A stretch of DNA of 64,000 nucleotides from Trachythela sp. YZ-2020 (lineage: Eukaryota > Cnidaria > Anthozoa > Malacalcyonacea > Clavulariidae). This document shows, piece by piece, positions 13,446 through 24,798 of the stretch; position 1 is the first letter of the stretch, and each line of letters begins with the position of its first letter. The translations under genes were made by a program, and so were the position numbers. The stretch lies in contig JADLSH010000178.1 of the NCBI GenBank assembly GCA_016169945.1, positions 248,001 through 312,000 of the forward strand. The letters are read 5' to 3'. The notes beneath the pieces were generated by a model. The model was not told where the DNA came from and made no database searches. It worked only from the letters and a program-made list of their open reading frames with translations.

Positions 13446-13484
13446 TTCGTTCGATGTGCACCGCAACACCCTATGACGGAAGTG
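13446..13484 (+). promoter_or_regulatory. subterminal inverted repeat upstream of helicase gene
   Basis: About 39 bp (core GTGCACCGCAACACCCTATG then ACGGAAGTGA) that recurs inverted at 24241-24281. It ends 126 bp before the helicase start codon; its partner ends 129 bp before the transposase start codon. That symmetry suggests a shared promoter element or a transposase-binding site controlling both genes. The regulatory role is inference. Confidence 0.6.
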
Positions 13485-13609
13485 ACGTATAGAGTGCATG
13501 GCAGGAAGTAATTTAGCAGATTCTTGTTCAATTATTTTTCTGTTTCCCTCGTTTTTTCGAAGAAACGCGGGAAGCTACTTAGCTATCATCACTGAAACCT
13601 GCTTTAAAC

Positions 13610-16600
13610 ATGGACGAAACCAGCACAGATGGTGACACTGGGAGGTAGGAATTTATGAATAATATGCTTTATATAGATGCATAATTAACATGATTTTGCT
13701 AGTGTATAAATAAGTATGTTAAGTATGTTTTCCATTTCAAGCATGTCTTTTTAATATAAGAACAAAACGTAGCGTATTTCTTTGTTTCCTGAGCACTAGA
13801 GCATATTAACTATTAATGACATTGAACCAAAAGAACACGCGACAGTACGTTTGAAATGGAAAGAGGTATTAAAATGGAAAGCGGGCTTAAAATGCAGCAA
13901 TTTTAAATACTATAATATAATTTACACAATAACCATGACCATGTATCAATGCATGTAAATGTTTTGGGCTTTTGGCTGAATGTCTGATATGATATACAAC
14001 TGCTCAGGGCATGAACATGTGTATGAATACTTGATGTAGTTTCACATTCGACATGCAAGATCTCTTATGCACTAGTCAATTGAAACCCCGGCCCTGACCC
14101 CTGGGAGTATGCTGGGATTTTAACATTTCTCGAGTGTTAGAATCCTGGCCTTAAGATGTTGTCCATTTGTTAAATTGCTCGGCTTGCCTGACCGAACATA
14201 TAGCTTTCCAAAGTATAGCTTTTCATTTAGTCGTCTGATCAGTCATTTTTGACATATAATGTGCTGTTACAGGGAGCTGTCAAAGAAGAATGTTTGCCAA
14301 ACATGTGTCAGTTCCCAGGCATTTTTATATCCGAACCTTTGTGTCAGTGTTAAAACCCTAGTTAAAACATGATGTCAACATTTGTTAAAACTCTGTATTT
14401 CCCCCACAAAGTCCTGTTAAAACTCTGGAATATGAGGGGGGGGGTTCAATTGACTAGTGCATTACTGTGGGACTGAGACATTCATGGAAGCAATGCCATA
14501 CAGTCAAACAATCAGTATACAGTATAATGTATAATGTATACTGCACTACATTATAAACTCATAAGTATAGTTGATAAATACTATCATGAAACCATTAATT
14601 TTATTTTGATATACTTTGTCTATTAAATGGCAGACGATTTTACTTGTCAAGGGAACTTAAGTGTTGGATGTTAATGGGTATTAATTAACCAGCAGCAATG
14701 TGCCCCGATGCATCGGTCCTACTTTGTTAGCATATAGTATTAAAACTGTAAATATGTATGCAGTAAAGTCAGGCGATTTAAGGTCTTCTGTCTGAACATG
14801 CAGCTGAATATAGAATGAACATGAAAAACATATAGAATGAACTACAATGAGCTCACATTAATAATCTCCATTTCTCTATTTCCCAACATATATTAGCTAA
14901 ACTTGGTCTTCGACAACTGTATATTTGCACAAATATATGTACATTTATATAATTAAAAAGGAATATATAATTGCATAATATAAGTACTGATATATTAGGC
15001 ATCAATCAATGTTGTAAGATTGTGGCGTCGCACACTCATCTCGGTCTTTTTGCTTCAGACTGCTTGGTACTGTTCAAAAGTGCAGGAGGCCTTTCCTCAT
15101 TGTCTGCCTCCAAGATGATCGGTCTTTAGCTGTAACTTCCCATGTGTTTAAGTTCATATAACTATTTCTTTATGTTGACATTAGAGCTTTCATACTGGAT
15201 ATATTTCCATTTGAAGAAAACTTGTATTTATAATTGTTTTTTTAGCTCTTTTGGCAACCTCAGTGAGCAACAACAAATAATTTTAGATTTAGTAGCCAGT
15301 GGCCACAATGTATACTTTGGGGGAATTGGTGGTTGTGGGAAAACATTTCTCGCAAATCACATAATTAAGTATCTTAAGAAGCAAAAGGTGAGATTTTCAT
15401 GTTTGTGCACAACCGGCATCGCGTGTACACTATATGGAGAGTGTCAGGCACAAACAATCCACTCATTTGCAGGGATTGGACATTGTCGTGGGTCAAAGGA
15501 GGAATTACTAAGGAATGTACTGACTAATAAAAAGTGTGTAGAGAGATGGAGAAACACCGATGTTCTCTTTATAGATGAGATTTCTATGTTAAGCCAGAGA
15601 ACATTTGACATCATCCAGTATATTGCGCAAAACATTCGAAATTCAGAGATTGTTTTTGGTGGAATTCAAGTTGTTGCTTTTGGTGATTTTCTTCAACTTC
15701 CCCCAGTAATAAGTTCAGTCGACAATGCAAATTATGCATTTCAAAGTGTTTTATGGGATGTGACATTTCCCCATCAAATAATACTTGAAGAAAATTTTCG
15801 TGCAAAAGATGGCCCAGAACTATTAAGCTTGATAAGTGAAATATCCAAGGGCCAATGCAGTGAACAAACTGCTCAGTTAATCAAAAGGCTGAGCAGACCA
15901 ATTAATCCAGCTGATTTCGGCCTTTCTTATGTGCCAAAGGTGTTTTCGTTGAATGATGATGTAGATTATGCTAATATGTGTATTTTGGATGATCTTCCCG
16001 GAAAGGAGGTTGTATTTGAAGCATATGACACTGGTGATAAGAAGCTGCTTAATAAAGAATTGATCTCAAGGGATAAGTTGGCACTGAAGGTAGGAGCACA
16101 AGTTATGTTCATTTACAACATAAATGATAACATCAAGAATGGTGTTCAAGGAACTGTGGTTTCATTTTCGAATGATCTTCCAGTTGTTAAAACACCCACA
16201 GAAACCACTGTTGTCAACAGAGTAACTTGGCCTGTTTATGACCGAAAGGATTCTTGTAGAGTGGTTGGAACCAGGACGCAACTCCCCCTAAAGTTGGCAT
16301 GGGCTATGACCTTACACAAGTCCCAAGGGAAAACCCTTGATGCAGTTGAAGTGTATTGTGGTGAGGAATTTGCACCAGGCCATCTCTATGTGGCCATGTC
16401 AAGGGTTATAGATCAGTTACGTGTTATCAATTTTGACATCAAGTATTTAATCTCACCACCAAAGGTAGTCTTGGATTTCATAGATAATCTGCATAGTGTA
16501 CCTGCCGGAAACGATTGCATGTGTCGTCATAATATGATACCAATTTCGTGCGAAATTGCCAGTCCAGTCGTAGGTTATTTCTCAGATGACGAACTTGAGG

Positions 16601-18916
16601 AAGAAGACCTGCTAGAAATCGACAACATCAACAGCGCATATTCCTATTTAAATTCTGTCACGAACAATGAGTCTGCCACTGTCAATCTTACTGAAGTAAT
16701 GGAAAAGTTGTCTACATCAGGAAATTTCCACTCTATCCCCGAAGATTATAATGTTGTTGAATTTATCTCCTCTCTTAAAAACACTGAGCACACAGCAGAA
16801 TCTAATGGCAGTCTCCTGTCCAATGTAAATGAAGTTTTCAATTACCTGTTGAAGGATGATGTCATTGCCAATACCAGAACATTCCTTTGCATCCAATGGA
16901 GTAGAGTGTTTTCGTTGATTAGAACTCATGTTTCAGAGAATGTCGACAAGGTTGTGAAGAGAAAATAATTCACTGGTCACTTTGGTGGTTTACATAACCT
17001 TCTGAGTTCAAAAAATACGGAAAGAGAGTTTGCTGAATTGATGAGGATTAACGTATCTGAGTTTGCCGAGTACCACTACCATGCTTTAACAGAAATCCTG
17101 CTTGCATTAAATGGAAAGGTTTTGAAAGTCCTTGTTGGAGAACGTTTCCCTTCTTCCACAGTTGAATCCAGTCCAATTAATGTCAGAATAATGGAAAACG
17201 AGGGTAAAGGGAAAGTCAGGTACTCTGGTGCTTGGGCAGTTGCCAAAGTTAGAAATTCGTGCCGGAGTTATTTCAGGTCGAACATCCATTCATCTGATCA
17301 GAAGGTCCGAATTAAAGCTAAGGATGAGTATGTCAAGAGCGAACTATTATCACAGCTAACATGGTCAAGCTCTGCTGCTCAACAACACTCAAAGCATAAA
17401 GAGACTCTACATCTCACGTTTTCAAGGAAGTATGATAAAGGCACCCTTGTGCACATAACTGATGACATGTTCGAGTGGGTTCTTGATCTCGAACAAGAGC
17501 GAGTCAACCTCCTAAATCATGAAAATTTTACTACACATCAGGATGATCTGATTGAACATATACTGTCTGAAGTTAATGGCAATAAAGCTCTTTTCGAAAA
17601 ATGGAAATCATTATTTTCTCTGAATATCTTGCTAGCTTCTGTTGTAATTTCTTCAGATGATATTAGTTGTTTAGTATTGCAACTGTACAAAGAAGTAACT
17701 ACACGTTATGTTAAGATGGGCGTTGGAGAGTTTTTACGTGAATTCAGGAAAACCGAAGCTCATAGAAAGAAAGTGGTGGAAAAGAAAAAGAAGAAAGATT
17801 TAATATCAAGCAAAGTGACACTACAATCCATGAAGGAAGACAACTCTCCAAATATGACGAATTCTCACACCCGGTTGCAAACAATGATAATTGAGCAAGA
17901 AACGATTTTCCAAACCACTGCGTATTTAAAGAATGAACTTCAATTGTTGTGCGAAGCTTATGGTGTGGTTTTCAGGAAAAGTGATTCCAAAGGAAAATTG
18001 TCAGAGAAATTAATTCCAAAAATTCGAGGATCACACAGTATTACATACCCGCATGCCTTGAAAGATTCAACCCATCAACCAGGAACTTCCACATCCACTT
18101 TAACAACAGAGGAGTGCATCCCTTCAGGACATGTGGACAACGAACAAGGCAGTGAACAAGACCAAAGTAATTTTATTCAAGTGCATTATGTAAATATTCA
18201 TGTCTATTGTAGAGCCATACATTCAGATATATATTATTTACATATATTATCCGAAATTAAGATTGATGGTGAGATTATGCCAACATTAAGCCACGTGCAT
18301 GAATTTAGGGCGACCACTTTGAGAATTCACTTGAATAATATCTTAAGGTTTTAAAGCAGGTCACACTTAGTAATTGCGCTCTTTCAGTAAGAATGATGGT
18401 AAATGTACTGTAATTATCAGATAATTTAAAGTGATTGATTGTATTGAATTCAGAATGAACAAACGGGGGAAGTCGGCTTTGTTTTTGTGATACATTGTTG
18501 ATAGAAACTTGACACAATAATATACTTTGAAAATTCAATAAATTCTAAGGCATAATATACAAAATTATACATTGGTATTATCTAATATATTAACTTAAGA
18601 TATATAGCTATTTATACATTGTACACAATACACACTTATCTACAAGTAATTACAATTTGGGATTATATACGTCCATTCTTATCATTGTTTATGTCCTTTT
18701 GTAGCAAGCAGTCACAGTGCAGGTACAGGTGCTACGTCGTGTTCAACGTACCAACCGACTAGGAAGAGATTCAAACCTTCAATGGAGGAAGAAGAAGTGC
18801 TGAGCCAAGACCAGCAGGAAAATGTCTCTATGGCAAAAGCGTATGAAAGGGCAGTCCAATTCAATACTTCTCTAAAGGCTATATTTGCTTGGCATGAAAA
18901 GCATACAATTAAATAA
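13610..18916 (+). pseudogene. Pif1-type DNA helicase with C-terminal extension, one in-frame stop
   Basis: A 5'-to-3' DNA helicase of superfamily 1B. Three exons with phase-matched GT-AG junctions: 13610-13644 (ATG, ends AG before GTAGGA), 15246-18166 (acceptor TTTTTTTAG; ends A before GTAATT) and 18705-18916 (acceptor TTTTGTAG, TAA stop). About 1,055 codons. Motifs: LSEQQQ (near residue 18), Walker A GGIGGCGKT (38-45), TTGIA, Walker B FIDEISML, GDFLQLPPV, ENFR, KVGAQVMF, LHKSQGKT and YVAMSR, so the helicase core is complete. A TAA at 16966-16968 (codon 586) interrupts the frame right after the helicase part; the same frame then stays open for about 400 codons with a conserved-looking region (GKVRYSGAWAVAKVRNSCR), a lysine-rich stretch and a SAP-like helix pair near 17920-18030. 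The stop may be a fresh mutation or could be read through. Further small exons in the 1.6-kb first intron are not excluded. Confidence 0.85.
14068..14461. mobile_element. Harbinger-type MITE in helicase intron 1
   Basis: 394 bp with 21-22-bp inverted termini (TGCACTAGTCAATTGAACCC-like at both ends) and a TTA duplication on each side (14065-14067 and 14462-14464), the 3-bp target preference of PIF/Harbinger elements. No coding capacity. Confidence 0.8.
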
Positions 18917-19034
18917 GCATATATTACTATTACTAGGACGGTGAAGCATGGGCTAATTATATGTAGCTTTCACCACTCAGCAGCAGATTTAGATTCAAAA
19001 TGTTGCACATCCAGCAAACCTGAATTGTATTTGA

Positions 19035-19060
19035 GATAGTCAATAAACCAGTTGACTATC
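19035..19060. terminator. hairpin with poly(A) signal between the convergent genes
   Basis: GATAGTCAA (19035-19043) pairs with TTGACTATC (19052-19060) across an 8-nt loop. The AATAAA at 19042-19047 on + overlaps the stem-loop and lies 126 bp after the helicase stop. For the minus-strand gene the nearest candidate is an ATTAAA-like word near 19105-19112. It is plausible as the shared 3' end region of the two converging transcripts. Confidence 0.5.
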
Positions 19061-19159
19061 CGAAACTAAGTATTGCAGATTTTGCATCAAATATCTTGCT
19101 GCTGAGGCTATATTTAATACATGCTACCCTCATAATGGTTATGGCCAATAGTCGGTAGT

Positions 19160-22100
19160 TCATTTTCTAACACTTTTAGGCCTTAGTGGCCCATTTTTGA
19201 AGAAGGACAAGCTTTCCACTGAGCCAGTGTTGCTGCAACTTGTAGTAGTTGTTTGCCCTAGGATGATACCATTCATCGTTGGACCATATTGGGCATAGGT
19301 TGGGTTGGAAGTCTGTCCATTGCGGCCTCTTTCTTGGCAAAACATGTTTTCCACCAAGTCACTGTTAGTACGGCATGGTGAGATAGTTGACCCAGGAAAT
19401 CGTGCAAAGGCAATTTTACACACTTCATGAAAACCAACGATCATAGACGAAATGTCAAATCGAAGTTTGTGAGATAGGAGACGTTTCTCTTTATCACTCT
19501 TGCTAAGCTCCTGGCACTGGGCAGAATCGGCTTGCCATTTTTTTAGGTAATCGAGTACTTCCTTATTCAAGGCCAAACGATGATCATCCAAACCGCTGAT
19601 TGGTCTCGTATCAGAAAAGATTTTGATTATTTTACTCGTCATACTTATAAATTCAATAGTGCCATCTAGGTAGTCTCCATTTCCATTAATCTGCAGTTTG
19701 TGTCTTTTATATGCCTACGGAATGCAGACAACAACACATTTAAAATTAATATGGAATACTGACCACATAGTATTCTCAAGGCTTTTGGGATTCACTTGGG
19801 AAAATTACTCGTGCACGGTATAGAAAGACTTACTATATGTTATGCTCGGTAGCTTTCAAGATAGGAGCAAAAAACTGAATAGTTTTCAAAGAATAGTTTT
19901 GAATATTTAACCTTTAAGAGATACAGCATCTTCTGTGACAAAACTTCTTCGGCAAGGTGGTTTCTCATCCTAGTTGCGTAACCAAGATTGAAATGTTCTT
20001 CTGTTAGTCGCTCGTGTATTTTAAGTGAATTATTTGACTGGTTCCATTTGTAAGCCTCATACAAATGACTCCATTGTATGGTTTTACCACAAAAACAGAG
20101 GTGTCTCACTCCACCAGGGCGACTTTTTTCAAGATTGTTTCTTAACTTCTTGATATTATGCTAGAAGAAATATGAATATTATCACCATTAGGAATGTAAA
20201 TTGATCAATTAATAGCTATAGTCTACTTACCGCCATTTGTTGAAAAGTATGAAAACGTATATAAACAAACGGTACAACGTACGGCGTGTGCCTCCATATC
20301 AGTTACGAAGAAGGTCTCGCTTGTACCATACGCCGTACGGAGCTTTGATATCAGGCCTATTTCAAACGTCGAACTTTCCATGTGCGAGACATAATGCAAA
20401 TTAGCTCAAACAATTACTTTAGGCAATTTACATTAGGTTCGGTACGTGATAAACTCGAAAAGGAAACCTTAGATATATAATAGTATTTATACATGTACAT
20501 ACATACATACCGATGGATCGAGAAGGAATACCATGGGCTTTCTAGTATAGAGGTTTATTGTTGTAAATCTTTCTTCCTCTGTGTCCTTTCCCTGAAAGTG
20601 CATTTTTACAAAGCTTCTGTTAGCTTCTCCACCATCACAGCAGCAGTAATTAGCTTGAAAACCAAACCTCCTAAGCCACCCAACAGCTTTCCAAAAGTTG
20701 GTGTACAACGAAGCAGGATCAGCCTCTGTAGTTGGGAAGTGGGCGAACGGGAAGCGAAAGCCATTATTACCCAAAAACACGAATTGAAGGACATGGGTTG
20801 CTACATCAGTTGCTTCTTTTCCTGGTGTTTAACAAGATAAAAATTGATAAAAGAAAAGTTTATATCAACAATATATGGGCCTACTATCGGAATGTTAAAA
20901 TATAAAATTTAGGTTCCAACCTTTAATGATAGTTTGCATACTGTGTTGATCTTCTCCTAACGACACAAGCCCAACGAGTTTCCACTTTCCATCGAGAGAT
21001 TTCATTTGCAGGTCTTCCTATTATAGATTTGAACAACCGAAATGAATACCTGCTAAATAGCTGTCTGCATGTTCAAAGCACAAAACGTAAAGCTACTACT
21101 CTAAAATTACATCACGTCTGCTATACATTTTCATTAATAGCTTGTACTCTAACCACGTCACGAAGTTGTACAAATCCGGATATAACGCAATTCTGAACCT
21201 TGGCGGTTATAATTTATATGTACATTTGCTTTTTTGGGACTTGTGCATGTTTTTATTTACTGCACGTCTGTTGTCCGTAGTATAGAGGATCTGTATTATA
21301 GAGGTTGTTTTAAACGAAAAATTAAAATGACATAGGAAACCGTCCGTCATAGAGATGTCTCCGTATAAGTAGAGATTCAACTGTACCTGTATCGCCATTT
21401 CATCTAGTATGATTCCTCCTCTTCTCTCGGGCCCAATCCTTCTCTTAATTGCTTCTTGCCTCATCCACTGCCCAACAGATTCATTTAGACAGGGGTTTTG
21501 AGAGAATGAATTCTTGTACATCCTTAATAGCCTTCCCGATGGTAGTACCAACATACCGCTTTCGCGCATTTCTTTATATGCCTCAGGACTTCGATTCCAT
21601 ATTGATAGACACAATCGTATAATTCTGTACAAAAACGAAAAAATATTTTGAATGTATTATATAATGTAATTAATAAAATAGTTTTAGCATGTCCTAGTGC
21701 ATGATGTCGCGATGATTGTCTAATTAAAACAAGCACTTAAAGTTACTTATATTGTTGCCAATATAGTACATCTATTACAATAGTAATAATATAGTCGACA
21801 TTTACTGCAGACAATTTTTTATATTCATTCCTCTCTCCAATTAGTTGTCAGATATAACAAAGAGTATATAAAGATGGATGATTGAAGTGACTTCCGATAA
21901 GAATTCGCCGGTGGATAACGAGAAGGGATTCGATAGTGGAAGGTCAAAACAGAAATCTTCGTATGGAATTAACAAACAATAATTTTGATGTAAAAGGGTC
22001 TGTAATCTCTTGAAGTCTTGCGCCATTTTTAAGGCGCATTCATCGTAAGTCGTGTATCTATCCAGCTTCTTAATTAACGGACGTTTTAATATGGTTTCAG

Positions 22101-24112
22101 ATTAGCACAGAAATGCAGCAATTTTAATAAAAGAACATAACAAGGCTTTCATTAGATTTGTTATGTGAATCCTTAGCCCTCTCCCCCAACTCAAATTCTA
22201 AAATCTGCCAGATTAGTAAAGTGTGTTTTGTTTAACGAAATGTTAGAGTGCTTGATACCATAAGAAAGAACACTGCATAGTATAGTTTCGCATACCTCAA
22301 GGTTTTCACTAATGTTGGTTTCACCCAAGAAAGAAATAGTCAGGTGTTGAATCAGTGACGGAATCATTAGTTTAATTCCAAGTCTACGCGAAGAGTCCTT
22401 AATTGGATGAAACAGGCTGCAGTGGAACCTTGGGATAAGCGAAAACTATATAAATATATATTTTACATATGTAAATATAATAGTAAAAATATTTTATTAC
22501 TTTGGATGCCACCTGTGGCCATTCGGATTTTTTTGTCCCAATACCTTTTCTTGTGCTTCCCAAAATATTTTCATATCTTCGTCCAAGGTGTCTCGATCCA
22601 CTTGCTGGAACATATGCAAGAAATCCTTGTGATCGTCCTCTGTAAATGATTTCATTTCATTCTCCACTTTATCTTTCGGCGTTCCTTCTACGAGTTTGTT
22701 CTTCTTGCAATTTCTTCTTCAACTCATCGTGTAACATGTAGCTCTCTCTCTTTTTCCCAGCGAAATTCAACTTGTGTTCTGTACTGAGGGCAGTGCAATT
22801 TCTTTTGACAGCCGAACAGTTATCGCATAGCAAGCTATTATTTCGCTTATAGTTCTTCTGTAGTAGTACTCTGCAATTCAGTGAACGGAGGTGCAGCACA
22901 GGTGCAGTCCCACAAAAACCACTGTGCCATTCCTCGGTTATCCCGACTGTATGCCCCTTTGCATCTCTCGCGATTTTTTCACATGACACTGGAAAGCCCT
23001 TGCACAATACACGTTGATTCAAAGCATCGAATAAGTATCGTGTTATTCTCTTTGAAGACCCTAATTCTATAATGCCCAGAGTATTTTTACCGACTTCTCT
23101 GCTATTAACAGTAACCGAAAATTTCCAATCTCTATAGATCTTAACCTCCTGGACAACTCTATGGCCATTGCATAAATCTTGGGACGGGATTTTTACCCAT
23201 TCGAAAAAATCATCTGAACAGGTAGAGACTTGCCAACCAAACTCAGCTGTAAAACTTGGCAGATCTTCCCATTCTAATTCATCGCTCATTTGGTTTGGAA
23301 TGGCGAGTTTAGTTATTGTGTATTGGTATACTCGTTTACCGTTGACTCTTTTCTACACTTTTTTTGCATCGGGGAAGACCTCGTTGAAAATTATACCTAA
23401 TTCGGCAATGCTTAAATCGAAATTTTCTTTTTCGTGACAATTGCTTTGGTAATGGTATAGAATTTCTGCTGCTGTGATGAAAGACTGACTATCAATTCTG
23501 TAATTCGTCAAAAGCCTGTTAATAGAATATTTAAATAGTTGAACGAATATCGTTTCCAGTGGCAAATCGGAATGCCTAAAAGTATCCCTGCGAGCAGTGA
23601 TCTATGTATCTCCGTATTTCTAGCTACCCCGGAGCGTGCGAGGGAATGTCTTTCCCTTCATGCATAGAAAATAGAGACCTCTGTTCGCATAAATATAAAA
23701 ATATATATTTTTCAATTCGTTGATTTTTCTATTTATAAGGTTACTTTTTAATTTTTGTGCCTTTGGGATGTTTTTATTTTTTGTGAATTCGGTCATTTTT
23801 CATTTATTTTTCGTGAATCTTAAGATGTGAGCGATTCAAATCAATAATTTTTTCGCTTGGGACTGACTAGAATTATGACTAATATATATGACAATTCATA
23901 TGTAACATACTGTAAAAATTAGAAGCATGTAAACTGATGATAGTCGAATAAAACTGTTAATATACAGTGTAAAAACGGTGTATGAATTTACTTATTGAAA
24001 TATCTTACCGTTTAGATACAAATATATGCTTTTCTCTGTTCGAAATTTTTAATTTTTTCCCCTCAACTTCGTCGATATTCGTCGCGTGCCTTTTTAAAAG
24101 AAATCTCTCCAT
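19160..24112 (-). pseudogene. P-element-superfamily transposase, 7 exons, two lesions
   Basis: A cut-and-paste DNA transposase with an RNase H-like fold. Minus-strand exons: 24112-24009, 23587-22501, 21624-21387, 21017-20921, 20821-20511, 20160-19912, 19714-19160. All junctions are GT-AG and phase-consistent, giving about 879 residues. Motifs: RWHP (end of exon 2), RESGMLVLPSGRLLRMYKN, IILDEMAIQ (catalytic D near 471), CCCDGGEANRSF (D near 571), DPS|HNIKKLRNNL across the exon 5/6 junction, KLT-like RLTEEHFN, and SDLVENMFCQERGRNG (E near 817), matching the P-type D-D-E layout. The N-terminus lacks an obvious THAP finger; it has a possible winged-helix segment (ELGIIFNEVFPDAKKV) and a Cys cluster (LLCDNC), then a charged coiled-coil. 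Lesions: in-frame TAG at 23353-23355, and one extra base in the T-run at 22674-22676 (GAAAGAT on minus). Exon-length arithmetic fits exactly one inserted base. Confidence 0.88.
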
Positions 24113-24240
24113 AATATAATATAATTTTTAATTTACGGGGTATTTTGATTTTTGAAATTCAAAATTCGATCATTTATTAAAGCTGTCAAATTAGGTTATA
24201 GGTCATAGGTCAATTAGTCACGGCCACTTCCGGTTTTATT

Positions 24241-24281
24241 CACTTCCGTCATAGGGTGTTGCGGTGCACATTCGACGAAAG
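24241..24281 (-). promoter_or_regulatory. subterminal inverted repeat upstream of transposase gene
   Basis: Reverse complement of the 13446-13484 repeat with one compensating indel pair. It lies 129 bp upstream of the transposase start at 24112, mirroring the other copy. Inferred shared promoter or transposase-binding site. Confidence 0.6.
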
Positions 24282-24318
24282 ATCTGTAAAGTTTCCTCCC
24301 TTTCTCTATTTTCTATTC

Positions 24319-24792
24319 GTCACCCTTCGGGCGATGCTCGTTCCTTCGGAGAATACTACGACTCTGCAGTAATGCGGGCAGCGGAGTATTTATATATTTT
24401 AGAAATATTTTTATTATTTTGGGTTTTTTTGTTGATTTTCACGACGTTAAGACATGTTTATTGAATGTATTGGAATTTTATCGTACTATGCTATCAAAGA
24501 TTATAATCAACAAGGTAATAGGTTATTTTTCTACTCGAAATTGACTCCTCTGCACGTCACCCTTCGGGCGATGTTCGTTCCTTCGGAGAATACTACGAGT
24601 CTGCAGTAATGCGGACAGCGGAGTATTTATATATTTTAGAAATATTTTTATTATTTTGGGTTTTTTTGTTGATTTTCACGACTTTAAGACATGTTTACTG
24701 AATGTATTGGAATTTTATCGTACTATGCTATCAAAGATTATAATCAACAAGGTAATAGGTTATTTTTATACTCGAAATTGACTCCTCTGCAC
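24319..24792. repeat. 237-bp tandem duplication of the right subterminal region
   Basis: Two copies, each starting CGTCACCCTTCGGGCGATG (24319 and 24556) and ending CTCCTCTGCA, about 97% identical. Each carries the inner part of the terminal repeat, so the right end has a nested extra TIR that lacks only the outermost CACAGGG. Confidence 0.93.
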
Positions 24793-24798
24793 CCTGTG
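24729..24798 (-). repeat. right terminal inverted repeat of the 11.8-kb element
   Basis: 70 bp; read on the minus strand it begins CACAGGGTGCAGAGGAGTCA and aligns with 13003-13068. It is followed by AAGAAG, the same six bases that precede the left end. Confidence 0.92.

Larger units (their letters stand above)
13003..24798. mobile_element. 11.8-kb TIR element with Pif1-like helicase and P-type transposase
   Basis: Bounded by inverted repeats whose outermost 26 bp (beginning CACAGGGTGCAGAGGAGTCA) are identical on both ends, and flanked on both sides by the 6-bp direct repeat AAGAAG (12997-13002 and 24799-24804). Inside are two multi-exon genes running toward each other: helicase 13610-18916 (+) and transposase 19160-24112 (-), with 243 bp between their stop codons. 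Subterminal inverted repeats lie just upstream of each gene. P elements normally make 8-bp duplications and encode only a transposase, so both the flank length and the helicase are unusual. Three coding lesions show this copy is inactive or recently inactivated. The P assignment rests on the transposase motifs, not on the termini. Confidence 0.8.

Noticed and set aside
14871..15240. Extended N-terminus of the helicase in the ORF from 15142
   Set aside because: A TTTTTTTAG acceptor at 15245 and a phase-matched first exon at 13610-13644 explain the start better; the 15142 extension is intron sequence.
20279..20342. Inverted CGTACGGCGT words in a transposase intron
   Set aside because: About 12-bp arms with a ~40-nt loop in an intron; could be functional but is too short to separate from chance.
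20487..20840. 115-residue + strand ORF
   Set aside because: Antisense shadow of transposase exon 5, which has clean splice sites and conserved motifs.
13003..24798. Helitron, because of the Pif1-type helicase
   Set aside because: No Rep/HUH nuclease motif, and the ends are inverted repeats with a flanking duplication, unlike Helitron TC...CTRR termini.
13003..24798. Polinton/Maverick, because of the large size and TIRs
   Set aside because: No polymerase B, integrase, ATPase or capsid; the transposase is P-type and the ends do not start AG.
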